From NCBI GenBank assembly GCA_002077045.2, contig KZ111144.1, positions 1,270,857-1,334,856 of the forward strand: DNA of 64,000 bases. Reading direction: 5' to 3'. Every line of letters starts with the position of its first letter. Position 1 is the stretch's first letter. Of this stretch, positions 55,533-64,000 are shown piece after piece. This DNA comes from Rachicladosporium sp. CCFEE 5018. Lineage: Eukaryota > Ascomycota > Dothideomycetes > Cladosporiales > Cladosporiaceae. Under the pieces are notes generated by a model. It did not search any database, had not been told where the DNA came from, and saw nothing but the letters and a program-made list of their open reading frames with translations. The translations under genes were made by a program, and so were the position numbers.

Positions 55533-55550
55533 CTCAGTTTTGATCGTATC

Positions 55551-55712
55551 CGGTGAGTCGTGAGAGCAGGGTAGAGGGTGACCCGACAGTGAGAGACGAA
55601 GGTGGGCGGGGGTGTGTTCAGCACCAAGGAAAATCGGTTATAGTCGTGTTCGGTGAATCGTGATAGCAGGGCGGAGAGTAACCCAACAATGAGAAACGGA
55701 GGTGGGCGGGGA
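55551..55712. repeat. 100-bp diverged tandem duplication
   Basis: CGGTGAGTCGTGAGAGCAGG at 55551 recurs as CGGTGAATCGTGATAGCAGG at 55651, and similarity extends through GAGG-GTGACCCGACAGTGAGA / GAGAGTAACCCAACAATGAGA to GGTGGGCGGGG. It begins about 20 bases upstream of the recombinase start codon. Confidence 0.7.
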
Positions 55713-55714
55713 GA

Positions 55715-55786
55715 GTCCAAGGGAAAGTGCGTGTCCAAGGGAAACTGCGCGTCCAAGGGAAACTGCGTGTCCAAGGGAAACTGCCT
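55715..55786. repeat. 18-bp minisatellite, four copies
   Basis: GTCCAAGGGAAACTGCGT-type units begin at 55715, 55733, 55751 and 55769 with one or two substitutions each. Confidence 0.9.
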
Positions 55787-55944
55787 GATGCAGCATGGTG
55801 CCTGCCGTCGGTCGACATCGCGACTTCCATAAGCTCAATGTGACCGGGTCAAATCCCGCCCGAAGGTTGTGCTGTACTCGCATCGTGATGAGCTGATCTC
55901 AGTCTTGACATCTTGTGCAGGGCATTTCTTGAGTGAGTAGATAC

Positions 55945-56250
55945 GGCGACCGCAGTCCCCAGCGTTGAGTGAGGTTTGAGTTGGTTTTGAGTGAATGTTC
56001 CATGGCGACCGCAGCCACCTACAAGGTGTTTCTTGTGTGAGCTAACATGGCAACCGCAGTCCCCATTCTTGAATCAGTGCTCAGGCAATGCTGGGAGACC
56101 GCCGATACCTGCTACACATATGATATCTTCCGATGCATGTGAGGCGACCGCAGCCCTCAGTATTGTATGTGTATGCGCGTTCAGTCAATGCTGGGTGAGC
56201 GTAGAATCAATGTTGTGTGAGGGTTTAAATGGCCACCGTAGCAACCATCA
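55945..56250 (+). repeat. dispersed GGCGACCGCAG-type direct repeats, five copies
   Basis: GGCGACCGCAG occurs at 55945, 56004 and 56143, with variants GGCAACCGCAG at 56049 and GGCCACCGTAG at 56231, all in the same orientation. Spacings are 59, 45, 94 and 88, so this is not a simple tandem array. Flanks also share TGAGTGA/TGTGTGA pieces. It resembles a set of protein-binding sites or an old subterminal repeat. Confidence 0.55.
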
Positions 56251-56797
56251 CCTACGTCATTCTCGTGAGATCATGTAGTTGAGGACGAGGTGTTTATTTT
56301 CCAACCGCTGCATTTTGATAAGTACGCGAATGACAGAAGAAGCGGAACACTTGAGAGCAACGGACTATCGCTACTGCTGGTATAGACTGCGTCGCGTTGA
56401 CATATCGATGTGCATGTTGCCTACGAGAGGTGCTACATGTAGATAAGACCACGCTCTCGTCGGCAGCCTATGTACATTTGCGGCGCGGTATGTGATGGCA
56501 ACTTCTCTCACAGTGGATTGCTGAGCGGTCCGCTTATTCTGTCACTCTCGTGACAATTCCAGCTCCCGTAAGTATGTCACGTGAATTTTAGGCAGATTTG
56601 ACAGAAGTCGCAATTGGTAAAAGTGTGTACAGCTAAGTTGTGGGAAGCTAGAATCACGATCACTCGCTGAGACTGCATTGTCGTGTTAGTTGCACGTATT
56701 GATGCAGAAGACAACGCCAACGGTAAAGCTACAAAGGTTCATTGCGTAGTCAACAAATCGAGTCCAATGAGTCCCTGAGTGATGCTTGTCGAAGTAA

Positions 56798-58732
56798 TTA
56801 CACTATACCCTCCTCCGTACTCTGAGTACTCGCCTTCGCCAGAGCGACACCAGCCTGCATGAAAGGTGAGCGCTCCCTGAACGTCCGACCCTTCCATACA
56901 AACACTACTGGCGCCATGCTCAACATAATGGCGAGGAATGCCAAGAGAGTACTTGCCCATTGCAGGCCCAATCGTCCGTACATAGCGTTCGTGGCAAACG
57001 GCAGGAACGCAGCCGTGAGACTTTCCCCAGCTGCGCAAGCACTGACGGCCGACGCAGCGTAGCCTGACGCTGCGTATGCGTCGAGGACGTAGTCTGCGAC
57101 TGCGCTGACCACGGTCTGAATCCCGAAGCCGACCATGGCGAGACCGATGGCTGGTGCGATCCATGGAATGGTAGGATAAGAAGTCCAAGCGTAGACGAAC
57201 ATGCCGCCTACGACGCCGAAGAAAGACCCGAAGATACTGACGTACAGCCTTGCTTCTGGAATCGGCTTGCCAGGACATTCGGTGTTGCGGGAGGCGGAAG
57301 CCAGATACAGCTTGGTGCTCAGCAGTGTGGTGCACCAGCCGAATATCTCTCCAATAACAACAGCACCGTTCACGTAGGCGACTGAGTATTCCTCCCACTC
57401 GTACAGACTCGTGAAGACAATCGCAGTCGACTGCGTGAATAAGAAGACCGTCCCGAAGCAGAATGCTGACCACAACGTGTTCGCGATCAGAAGTGGTTCC
57501 GTGCACAGTAGGTATAATGGCCGACTGGCAGACTTCGTAAGGACTTGCAGTATGGGAGGTGCGTCAAGGTCGGCTTGTGCATAGATCTTCTGACCGGTAG
57601 TTTCGCGCAGCTGGTTCGCCCGTCGACGCAATATGACGCTGCTTCGAGTCTCTTGTATGAAGTACCAGAAGAAAGGCAGGAGCGCGCCGTAGATGATGAG
57701 CTGAATGTAAAAGATCCTGTAGTAATTGTGTCAGTATTGGTTATGTGCTGAACCCTGTGTGCTGAACGTTCCGATTGATGACCATCTCCATGCCATCCAA
57801 AGCTCGCAAAGATCTTGTGCTACGATTGGCTGGTCTGCCAGGCTTTCTCTGCTGTATTAATAGCCGTGAGAGACCATCGGCGCTGCCTATGAGAAGGCGC
57901 AGATGCCCATGTTTCTCGACGGCACCAAGCGAAGCATTCCCATCAGTGGCGCTCTTAGCGGTAGCATTAGAATCTCCCGACTTTCTGCAACCTCAAAGGT
58001 TTTGCGTTCTAGAGACATCGACTCGCGAGTATGGAGTTCAAAGAGGGGATCAGCTCACCATCGCCAAGTGGGCAAATACTGCGTGACGCCACCAAAGATG
58101 GGCAAGCCTAGCGTGTTGCCTGTCAGATACATAAGGATGTACAAGCCGACAGGGATCGAGCGTTCCTCATCTGTCTCCCAGACATCCGCGATGACACTCG
58201 CGATAGTATTGGCCAGCAACGAGACGCAGCCGCCAGAAAGGAACCTCGTAACGACCAAAGTTTCAAAGTTCGTTGCCAGCGCTTGCGGGATGATCATGAG
58301 CAAGAAAAAGATATATGCAATTCTGAAGCCCCATCGCACGCCGACATCTTCCATGATCGGTAGTAGGAGGACGACGAAGACCGCTCCGCCGAATGTCCAG
58401 GAACAGACCGGCCAGTAGCTGTGCGGGAAGACAGCATCGCTGATATTGAACTCGGCATTGATCTCGAGAGCGGCGGCTGCTACAGATGTGCCATTCCAGC
58501 ACACAATCTGTGTGGCGAAGAGAGCTGTACTAGTGACTAGCCACTTATGCCCTTTGCTCCAATTGACCGGGTTCTCCGCATCATGAGGTCCATTCCAGCC
58601 GAGTATCAGTGTGTCGTCCTTGCTGAGTGGTGCCTGCGTGGTTATCGCTTTGTCCTCTGCATCGCCATAGATATATGCACGAGAAGTCCGTGCGGTGGAG
58701 ATGTCAGGGCTTGCCAGCCCAACGCCACTCAT
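56798..58732 (-). CDS. MFS transporter, DHA1-type drug/polyamine antiporter family
   Basis: Two exons, complement of 56798-57716 and 58059-58732, in phase (Trp codon split TG/G), giving 530 residues. The N-terminal cytosolic part has N-P-V-N-W-S-K-G-H-K-W, the usual lead-in to helix 1. Helices 1-5 are in exon 1, including R-F-L-S-G-G-C-V-S-L-L-A-N near helix 4. Exon 2 starts inside helix 6 and carries a central loop with the E-T-R-S-S-V-I-L-R-R-R-A motif and helices 7-12. Topology and motifs fit DHA1 proteins of the polyamine/drug:H+ antiporter group; substrate unknown. The 342-nt intron is several times the normal length here, has standard GTGAGC donor and CTACAG acceptor, and contains no recognised gene. 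Confidence 0.9.
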
Positions 58733-59246
58733 GTCGCTTCAACGCTGGAGACAGAAATGAATACATATATTGCAGCAGATGATAACAGGCCGGACAGAAG
58801 ACAGAAAAAATGAGGAAGAGAGCCGAAAACGACAGCAGACAGGACGACATGTCAACGTGAGGTCAAAAAAGCTTCGATTTGGTAGGCATTACCTAACAGC
58901 GGTCATCGGAATTGCTAACATCGCTGGCGTGGCGTAGTAGGGCGTGCAATGACATTCGTCAACTCCGACGCCGACGGATGGTAGAAAGATGCTGAACCAG
59001 TGCTGAGACCGCAGGCACGAAAGCCGAATATCATGACGAGGTGTAGAAGAAAGGTCATATAGAAAAGGGTGAAGACGATCAATCCAGTGCCAGACACATA
59101 ACTCGATGACTCAGCGTGATTTCCCTACTGGCGAGACCAGTGCACATGCAGTCTCTCGAGGTTTGGAGAAGCGCGTAGCTTTGGACTTGGCCACATTCTC
59201 TCGATTCTCAATCGCAAACAAAGACCGTCCAGCTCTCTCTAGAACC
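58733..59246. other. intergenic; divergent promoters
   Basis: Separates the minus-strand MFS gene from the plus-strand DUF4202 gene. No other feature seen; the DUF4202 frame extends upstream to 59106 without family-like sequence. Confidence 0.45.
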
Positions 59247-59843
59247 ATGGCGCGTACTCCTGACTTCGCGAAGGCGAGGCAAATGATCTACGCTGCTCAC
59301 GACGACGACCCAACCAAACACACACTTCCGGATGGCTCCCAAACTCCGTATGAAACTCACTATTCCACTCAGATGGAAAGCTATCTTAGCAAACGCTGCC
59401 CTGAAGCTTCCGAAGTACTCCGCCTGGCAGTCTGTGGCCAGCACTTCCGCCGTTGGGAAGTCCCACGAGACTCGTATCCGAAGACCAAAGTCGGCTATCT
59501 GACCTGGCGCACTCATTTGAAGAGACGTGCAGGCACAGAGGTGGCACGGATACTGGACGAATGCAACTATGGTACCGAGGACTTCACGCGCTGCCAGGCG
59601 CTGATTGAGAAGGAGGGTCTTAAGCAGGGGGAAGAACAGGTGCAGGTTCTGGAGGACGTGGCGTGCTTGGTATTTCTTGACGATCAATTTGAGGAGTTCA
59701 AGGAGAAGCACGACGAAGCCAAGATTGTCCATATACTGAAGAAGACCTGGGGCAAGATGTCGAAGGAAGGCCACGAGTTGGCGCTGGGAATTCCGATGAC
59801 TGAGGAGTGTAAGGTGTTGGTCGGGAAGGCCCTTGCTGAGTGA
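59247..59843 (+). CDS. DUF4202-domain protein (glutamyl-tRNA synthetase-like annotation in fungi)
   Basis: 198 residues from ATG at 59247. DUF4202 signatures are dense: LRLAVCGQHFRRWEVPRDSY (about 58-77), then K-V-G-Y-L-T-W-R-T-H-L-K-R-R, and 'V-L-E-D-V-A-C-L-V-F-L-D-D-Q-F' in the second half. Homologues in fungi and bacteria are often named glutamyl-tRNA synthetase-like, but no catalytic synthetase motif is present and the biochemical role is unknown; the all-helical, HD-like pattern (Q-H-x-x-R-W ... E-D) hints at metal binding. The longer frame from 59106 adds 47 residues with no family match. One exon, no signal peptide. Confidence 0.82.
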   Translation: MARTPDFAKARQMIYAAHDDDPTKHTLPDGSQTPYETHYSTQMESYLSKRCPEASEVLRLAVCGQHFRRWEVPRDSYPKTKVGYLTWRTHLKRRAGTEVARILDECNYGTEDFTRCQALIEKEGLKQGEEQVQVLEDVACLVFLDDQFEEFKEKHDEAKIVHILKKTWGKMSKEGHELALGIPMTEECKVLVGKALAE

Positions 59844-60189
59844 GCTGGGCGGCCTTGTTGCAATTCCGGCGAGTCTTGAGGATACGACATTTCATTCGAG
59901 ACGTACAGAGTCTAATGCATGGCGACTCCATATTCCTACGCTATCAGGTCGCTGCAAAAGCGATGTTCAAGTAGCGAGTGGACCCTCCAATAGTCGTTCG
60001 GGTGGAATCAATGACTCAGATGAATATGGCACTTCGAGGACACCAGCCGCTTCATCAACTATCGCCTACGACCATACTTAAAGCTCGACTTCTCCCATTC
60101 GGTCTCCAATTGCACATCCACCACCAAAGCAACTGAAGGACATACCATCTTCTAGCGCCGAACACTCAAGCACAAGACCCACCGGAGCT
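59844..60189. other. intergenic; nothing recognised
   Basis: 3' flank of the DUF4202 gene and promoter/leader of the small secreted protein. CAACTATCGCCT and the following pyrimidine-rich bases precede the start. Confidence 0.4.
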
Positions 60190-60554
60190 ATGAAGTATTC
60201 GATCGCTCTCAGCAGCATGCTCGTCGCAGTAGCATGTCTCTTGTCTCCGGTCACGGCACTCGCAACTCCCCAAGACACTGTACGACTAGACTGTGCGGCG
60301 CAAGCCGAGTTGATCGGGGAGGAGATGTTGTCGCAGTGTTTCCCACAGGGGAACCCACACCCAATGATGGATGAGAAGCAATTGTGAGTCACATAACTCC
60401 GACTTGCCGTCTCCGGGCGGTATGCTGACATGGTTTCAGGACCCAGATATTCGAATGCGTTGACCGCGTGACGCACAATCATCTCGAGAAACGCTGCATG
60501 AAGGGGTTTTGGTGTCGCCTCCGACGTCTCCCGTGCGCGGAGGAGGAGTGGTGA
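60190..60554 (+). CDS. small secreted cysteine-rich protein (six Cys)
   Basis: Exons 60190-60383 and 60440-60554 with a 56-nt GT-AG intron (donor GTGAGT, branch-like GCTGAC, acceptor TTTCAG), in phase, encode 102 residues. A signal peptide is clear (MKYSIALSSMLVAVACLLSP, cleavage probably after A-L-A, about residue 25). The mature part has Cys35, 50, 71, 84, 90 and 97, an even number suitable for three disulfides, and a basic C-terminal half. No family is recognised; size, secretion signal and Cys content are those of fungal effector candidates or secreted antimicrobial-type proteins, which is inference only. Confidence 0.78.
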
Positions 60555-61163
60555 TACGTTTGCAGAGTCTGAACCTGGTGATGCTCTTGGAAAGGTATGT
60601 TGAACGGACTGGAGGAGCAGACTCAGGGCATAGAGATTAAGATGGCGTGGGATAGAAGGATTGGCAGGTCAGTACATGTATTCAATACAGGTTGTAACTC
60701 TTGACGTCTCGTCTGAGCAGTGCATTGGAAAGTGGGCAACCCAGCGGCGCAGCCACTGTCATCACATTCACGCCTGTATATGACAGGAATGAGCAGAACT
60801 TGACGCTGGTGCTTCATCATGCTCTTGCAGTACAACTGCCATATCTTGCACACATATCGACCTGGCTGGACTGATGCATGTTGGAGTCATGAGGTCTGTT
60901 CGAAAGTCTTTGGAATGGGCTACTTCGCAACATCGCTATCGTCTCTTGTAATGGTACAGTGCCATTGAGACTCGAGCATGTATATGTTTGTACTTGCACA
61001 AGCGGCTCGAAGCTGCCATCGAGTAGTCACATCCATCCTGCCTGCATTGTAGACTCGCACCTACCCTTCAATATCTCTCTGAAAGCCGTACCTTTTCCTA
61101 GCCTCGAAACTCCAGCCGTATGGGTTTCCAATCACATCGTCAACCTCTTGAGAATCTCCCACC
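60555..61163. other. intergenic; nothing recognised
   Basis: 3' flank of the secreted protein gene and leader of the SRA gene. Short frames only. Confidence 0.4.
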
Positions 61164-62275
61164 ATGGCTCCCACCCTCTCCCAAACTACACATCATCTCC
61201 GCAACGTCCTCGATCCCACGATTTCACTGTCCGGCCCTTCGCTATCCCCTTCAGAACTCGTCACTCTCATCTCCCTCCTCAATACCTTCCTCGACGCACC
61301 GGTACCTGCTCTCGCCGATCTCCGTCTCTCGAGGGTACATCTCGCCATTCTCGACATAATCGGAGTCGCGACGCGATGGCCTGAGCGCATCGTGGATATA
61401 GCGGAGAAGGTGACAGAGTCGTGGGAAATGGAGTTGGGAATGAGCTTGAAGGAGATCGGATGGGATGCTCCGAGACTGGATGATTGGAAAGGCTGCGAAG
61501 GGTTAGGGAGGCGTGAAGTGATCGCTCGATGGCTCAGAGAGCCGAACGTGCTTCTTAGCCAGGCGAGAGCACGAAAGACTGGCGATCTGGGCTTCAAAGC
61601 TGGAGAGCGCGTTGATCTTCCCCCAGCAACTGCAGAAATTGATACTAATGCAGCTACAGTTGGTGGATCAATGCCCTCTTCGCCCTCAAAGCCGGCATCA
61701 TCGACTCAGCAGACCCAAAGGGAGGCATTGTGGCTGATGCCAAGGGAGCGTACGCCATACTTATGAGCGGAAAAGACGAGATACGAGGAGAGTCCGCTGA
61801 AGAGTTCACTTACCGTGCAAGGAAGGGTGATAAGGGGCGATATCGCTTGACAGCTGCGACTGTGGATTCGAGGCAGCCAGTGAGACTCCTACGCAGTCAC
61901 AACTTGAGAAGCTTCTTCAGTCCGGTGGCCGGAGTGAGGTATGAAGGACTGTGAGTGCATGGTCGTCGCCAGCAGTCCCACTTCGCGACTGACAGCGCGT
62001 GCAGCTACAGAGTCACTAGCTGGGCCATTGTCCTGGACAAAGCCAGCAAGAAAATGGTTTACGACATCAACTTCAAGCGCTTACCCAACGAGGCATCGAT
62101 GGAAGGCGTTCTCAGCCGACCCTGGGCTGAGGAATTGGACGATTATCGCCTATACAAGCGGATGCGGAGGGATGCTCGACGGCAGGCAGCAGCTGAAGCG
62201 ACCAGGCGTCCCGATCTCGTAGTTTCGAGCGATGGGACGGCGGAGATGTGTCTATGGCGAGAGGTTTCGTGGTAG
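61164..62275 (+). CDS. YDG/SRA-domain protein
   Basis: Three exons: first from ATG at 61164 to about 61600-61610 (donor not resolved), second 61660-61950, third 62005-62275. The last junction is in phase. SRA (SET- and RING-associated) domains recognise methylated DNA, often hemimethylated CpG. The SRA part begins near W-W-I-N-A-L-F-A-L-K-A-G and contains D-A-K-G-A-Y-A-I-L-M-S-G-K-D-E. It continues with 'Q-P-V-R-L-L-R-S-H-N-L-R-S-F-F' and 'V-R-Y-E-G-L-Y-R-V-T-S-W'. Upstream, the N-terminal 145 residues are helical and charged without a known domain. A TACTAAT branch point and CTACAG acceptor mark intron 1, but the best donor (GTTGAT) gives the wrong phase by one base, so an indel or an unusual donor is likely. 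No SET or RING domain is attached. Confidence 0.75.
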
Positions 62276-62881
62276 TCCCTTGTTTGAAGTCTAGTTTTGG
62301 CAATGCTCTCGTAGTGGCATCTACGACAGTACCTGGATTAGATGCTTTCCATTTGGGAGTTGTGTATACTGCATTGAGGAATCGTCTCGGTAGCCATTTG
62401 ATGTCGAAGAACGATCCTGAGACAGGATGCCAGCCTTCCACCAGCCGTCTCGGTCAGATTCAATGGTATCATCAGCCTGGCTGTGGCAATGAAGCAATAC
62501 GCTATCGCGTCTGATGAAGACGGCACCTGAGTAAGACATGGCACAAGCTGCATCCGTTCCTTGGCGACATCGTACTCTGCTGTCCGTAGTCGTAAGATTG
62601 GTGGCATGAGTAAGGGAGTAAGCAGTACTAGTGAAGAAAGAATGGTAGCTAGCAGGAGGAGGTATGGAGAGAGCCCAGGTGTTCATGAAAGATACACGAA
62701 GTCGAGTACTGACCTCGGCCGGATGGACGCCGCAGACCTCATCGTGAAGAGCTCAACTTCGAAGGCACCTCGTCGCTGTTGATAAACGTCGACCAGTTCA
62801 ATGGTTATTCTCAGCATTCTTTACGAGGTGCAGACCACGCATGTTCCCTAAATAATGGCCTACTCTTAATTATAAGACATA
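62276..62881. other. intergenic; nothing recognised
   Basis: 3' flank of the SRA gene and promoter of the PP2C gene. Short frames only. Confidence 0.4.
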
Positions 62882-64000
62882 ATGAAGCATCACGGACACC
62901 CCTACAGCATCCGCCTCGCGCTCCTCTCCCTCTTCGAACACCCTACGCCCTCTCCAACTCAACGCCGCGCCTTCCACGACTACTTTGTAACACATCTCCC
63001 CTCCTCATCCCTCTCCCCCGACAAAGCCGGCCAGCACCCAAAACCAACCTCCGCCAGCTTGCAATTCCCCACTAAGCCTTCTGCCCCAGCGCGCGATACA
63101 ACCATCGTCCGTATCCCCCTCAAATCCGCACACCACCACTTCGGCGCCTCCACATCTCGCGGCTCGCGGCCCTACAACGAAGACACCTTCCAGGCCGGCA
63201 CCATTGAGCTCCCTGCTTTCGCTTTGCCAAGACCGAAGAATCTCACACGCTCGCCAACGTCAGGCGCTATAACAGATCTTCGCGCTGCAAATTCTGAGAG
63301 CGGCGATCCGCAAGTCTTCTATTTCGGAGTATTCGACGGACATGGCGGGCAGGAGTGCAGTGAGTTCCTTCGAGAGCGGCTGCATGGGTACGTCGAGGAG
63401 GCGGGAGTGCTATTTGGGATGGAGAGTAGTTTGCGGAAATGCAAAGATGGAGAGGAGGGAGGGAGTGGTGAGGGCGGGGTGATGGGAGAGATGGACGCGG
63501 AAGACTTACAGAAGAGCCTTGTGGGGGAGTGGAAGGAGACTGTGGGAGGGTATTTTAAGAGGTTCAGACCAGAGTGGTTCCCTGCTGTTGCTAGACGGAG
63601 GAGCAGCGACGAGGGTGGAAGCGAGGGAGAAGTGGATAACAGTAGTGTGCAGACTGTGCTCTCCTACGCTTTTCTAAAGGCAGATTTGGACTTTACGAAA
63701 GCGCAAGCCTCCAAACACACGGAGACCGCATCAGGCGGCAAGACTGCCCCAACAACTTCGCTGGACGACCCAGTCCTCTCCGACCGTCCGTTAGGCGAGA
63801 ACGACATGCTCTTCGACGACTCTCGCCCAGCCAGCCAGAATCTCTCACATCGCCTCCCAGCGCGAGGCGCATCGCCAAATCTCGCAACTCCGATCGGCGG
63901 ACCCAAACGCTTCAAAGGCGGCTCTACAGCCAGTATCGCATTGATCTCCACGCCGACACCGACACCGTTTTGGAATCCTGCGTCACCGTCCACATTGATT
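62882..64000 (+). CDS. PP2C-type protein phosphatase, 5' part (runs off the window)
   Basis: An uninterrupted frame from ATG at 62882 to the end, 373 codons in view. PPM/PP2C enzymes are metal-dependent Ser/Thr phosphatases. T-S-R-G-S-R-P-Y-N-E-D-T-F-Q has the conserved R..NED (about 92-105). F-Y-F-G-V-F-D-G-H-G-G-Q-E (about 146-158) carries the metal-binding D-G-H-G. G-P-K-R-F-K-G-G-S-T-A-S-I-A (about 340-353) is the following conserved 'GsTa' strand. Between them is a long, Gly/Glu-rich insertion (about 180-330), larger than in yeast Ptc1-4, as in some fungal and mitochondrial Ptc5/6-type PP2Cs. No intron is seen. The C-terminal catalytic motif D-G-x-W/D-N is beyond the window. Confidence 0.85.
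   Translation, partial: MKHHGHPYSIRLALLSLFEHPTPSPTQRRAFHDYFVTHLPSSSLSPDKAGQHPKPTSASLQFPTKPSAPARDTTIVRIPLKSAHHHFGASTSRGSRPYNEDTFQAGTIELPAFALPRPKNLTRSPTSGAITDLRAANSESGDPQVFYFGVFDGHGGQECSEFLRERLHGYVEEAGVLFGMESSLRKCKDGEEGGSGEGGVMGEMDAEDLQKSLVGEWKETVGGYFKRFRPEWFPAVARRRSSDEGGSEGEVDNSSVQTVLSYAFLKADLDFTKAQASKHTETASGGKTAPTTSLDDPVLSDRPLGENDMLFDDSRPASQNLSHRLPARGASPNLATPIGGPKRFKGGSTASIALISTPTPTPFWNPASPSTLI

Larger units (their letters stand above)
55533..56797. other. intergenic, repeat-rich promoter side of the recombinase gene
   Basis: Contains the repeat blocks listed next and no gene. The leftmost part is the leader of the recombinase gene; the right part is the 3' flank of the MFS transporter. Confidence 0.5.

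Noticed and set aside
56739..57506. 255-codon minus-strand frame
   Set aside because: Another frame of the MFS transporter; the 56798-57716 exon is the one with transmembrane helices.
1..64000. CRISPR arrays, operons, ribosome binding sites
   Set aside because: The window is eukaryotic; regular spacer arrays and prokaryotic signals are not seen.

Overview
This window looks like nuclear DNA of a filamentous ascomycete. The best-supported genes are interrupted by short GT-AG introns (mostly 48-80 nt). They include standard ascomycete housekeeping genes: PAN3, SDO1/SBDS, a sideroflexin, vacuolar carboxypeptidase Y, an NSUN5/Rcm1-type rRNA methyltransferase, an Ubx2/FAF2-type UBX protein, a Zn2Cys6 regulator and a PP2C phosphatase. 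Several family types (DUF8004-type protein, DUF4202 protein, YDG/SRA protein) recall Dothideomycetes, but class and species are inference. Two runs of exactly 100 N (17122-17221 and 28078-28177) are assembly placeholders, and each lies inside a gene.

Layout. 1-11.2 kb is a decayed, duplication-rich accessory region. It holds a SET-like fragment, a BTB/POZ-like gene, a truncated member of a fungal repeat-family gene, a multi-level tandem array at 4.4-7.2 kb that appears to descend from a BTB-like reading frame on the minus strand, a tRNA-like gene with a long insertion, and relic pieces of a larger gene including a DExH-helicase-type OB fold. 11.7-20.1 kb is ordinary: PAP2 phosphatase, APH-type kinase, DUF8004-type protein, sideroflexin. 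20.1-26.0 kb is gene-poor and has a second tRNA-like sequence. 26.0-28.6 kb holds a small membrane protein and a bud-neck-type protein. 28.6-31.7 kb is gene-poor. 31.7-43.1 kb is a dense housekeeping block (UBX protein, PAN3, Rcm1-like, a small conserved protein, CPY, SDO1). 43.1-45.8 kb is empty, then comes a Zn2Cys6 factor. 48.4-52.7 kb is a 4.3 kb stretch with no credible gene, flanked on its right by a tyrosine-recombinase/C2H2 gene (52.7-55.5 kb), which itself has unusual direct repeats upstream. 56.8-64 kb carries an MFS transporter, a DUF4202 protein, a small secreted six-cysteine protein, a YDG/SRA-domain protein and the 5' part of a PP2C.

Functional links are loose, as is usual for fungi: translation and RNA metabolism (PAN3, Rcm1-like, SDO1) and protein quality control/vacuole (UBX protein, CPY) sit together with divergent promoters (UBX/PAN3 and CPY/SDO1). 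The most interesting candidate for a mobile system is the tyrosine recombinase with its upstream repeat blocks and the gene-free flank; it resembles Crypton/DUF3435 'captain' recombinases in its catalytic residues. A second theme is single-base frame breaks in two conserved genes (Rcm1-like: three; CPY: two). Most look like homopolymer deletions, so assembly error must be excluded before calling decay.
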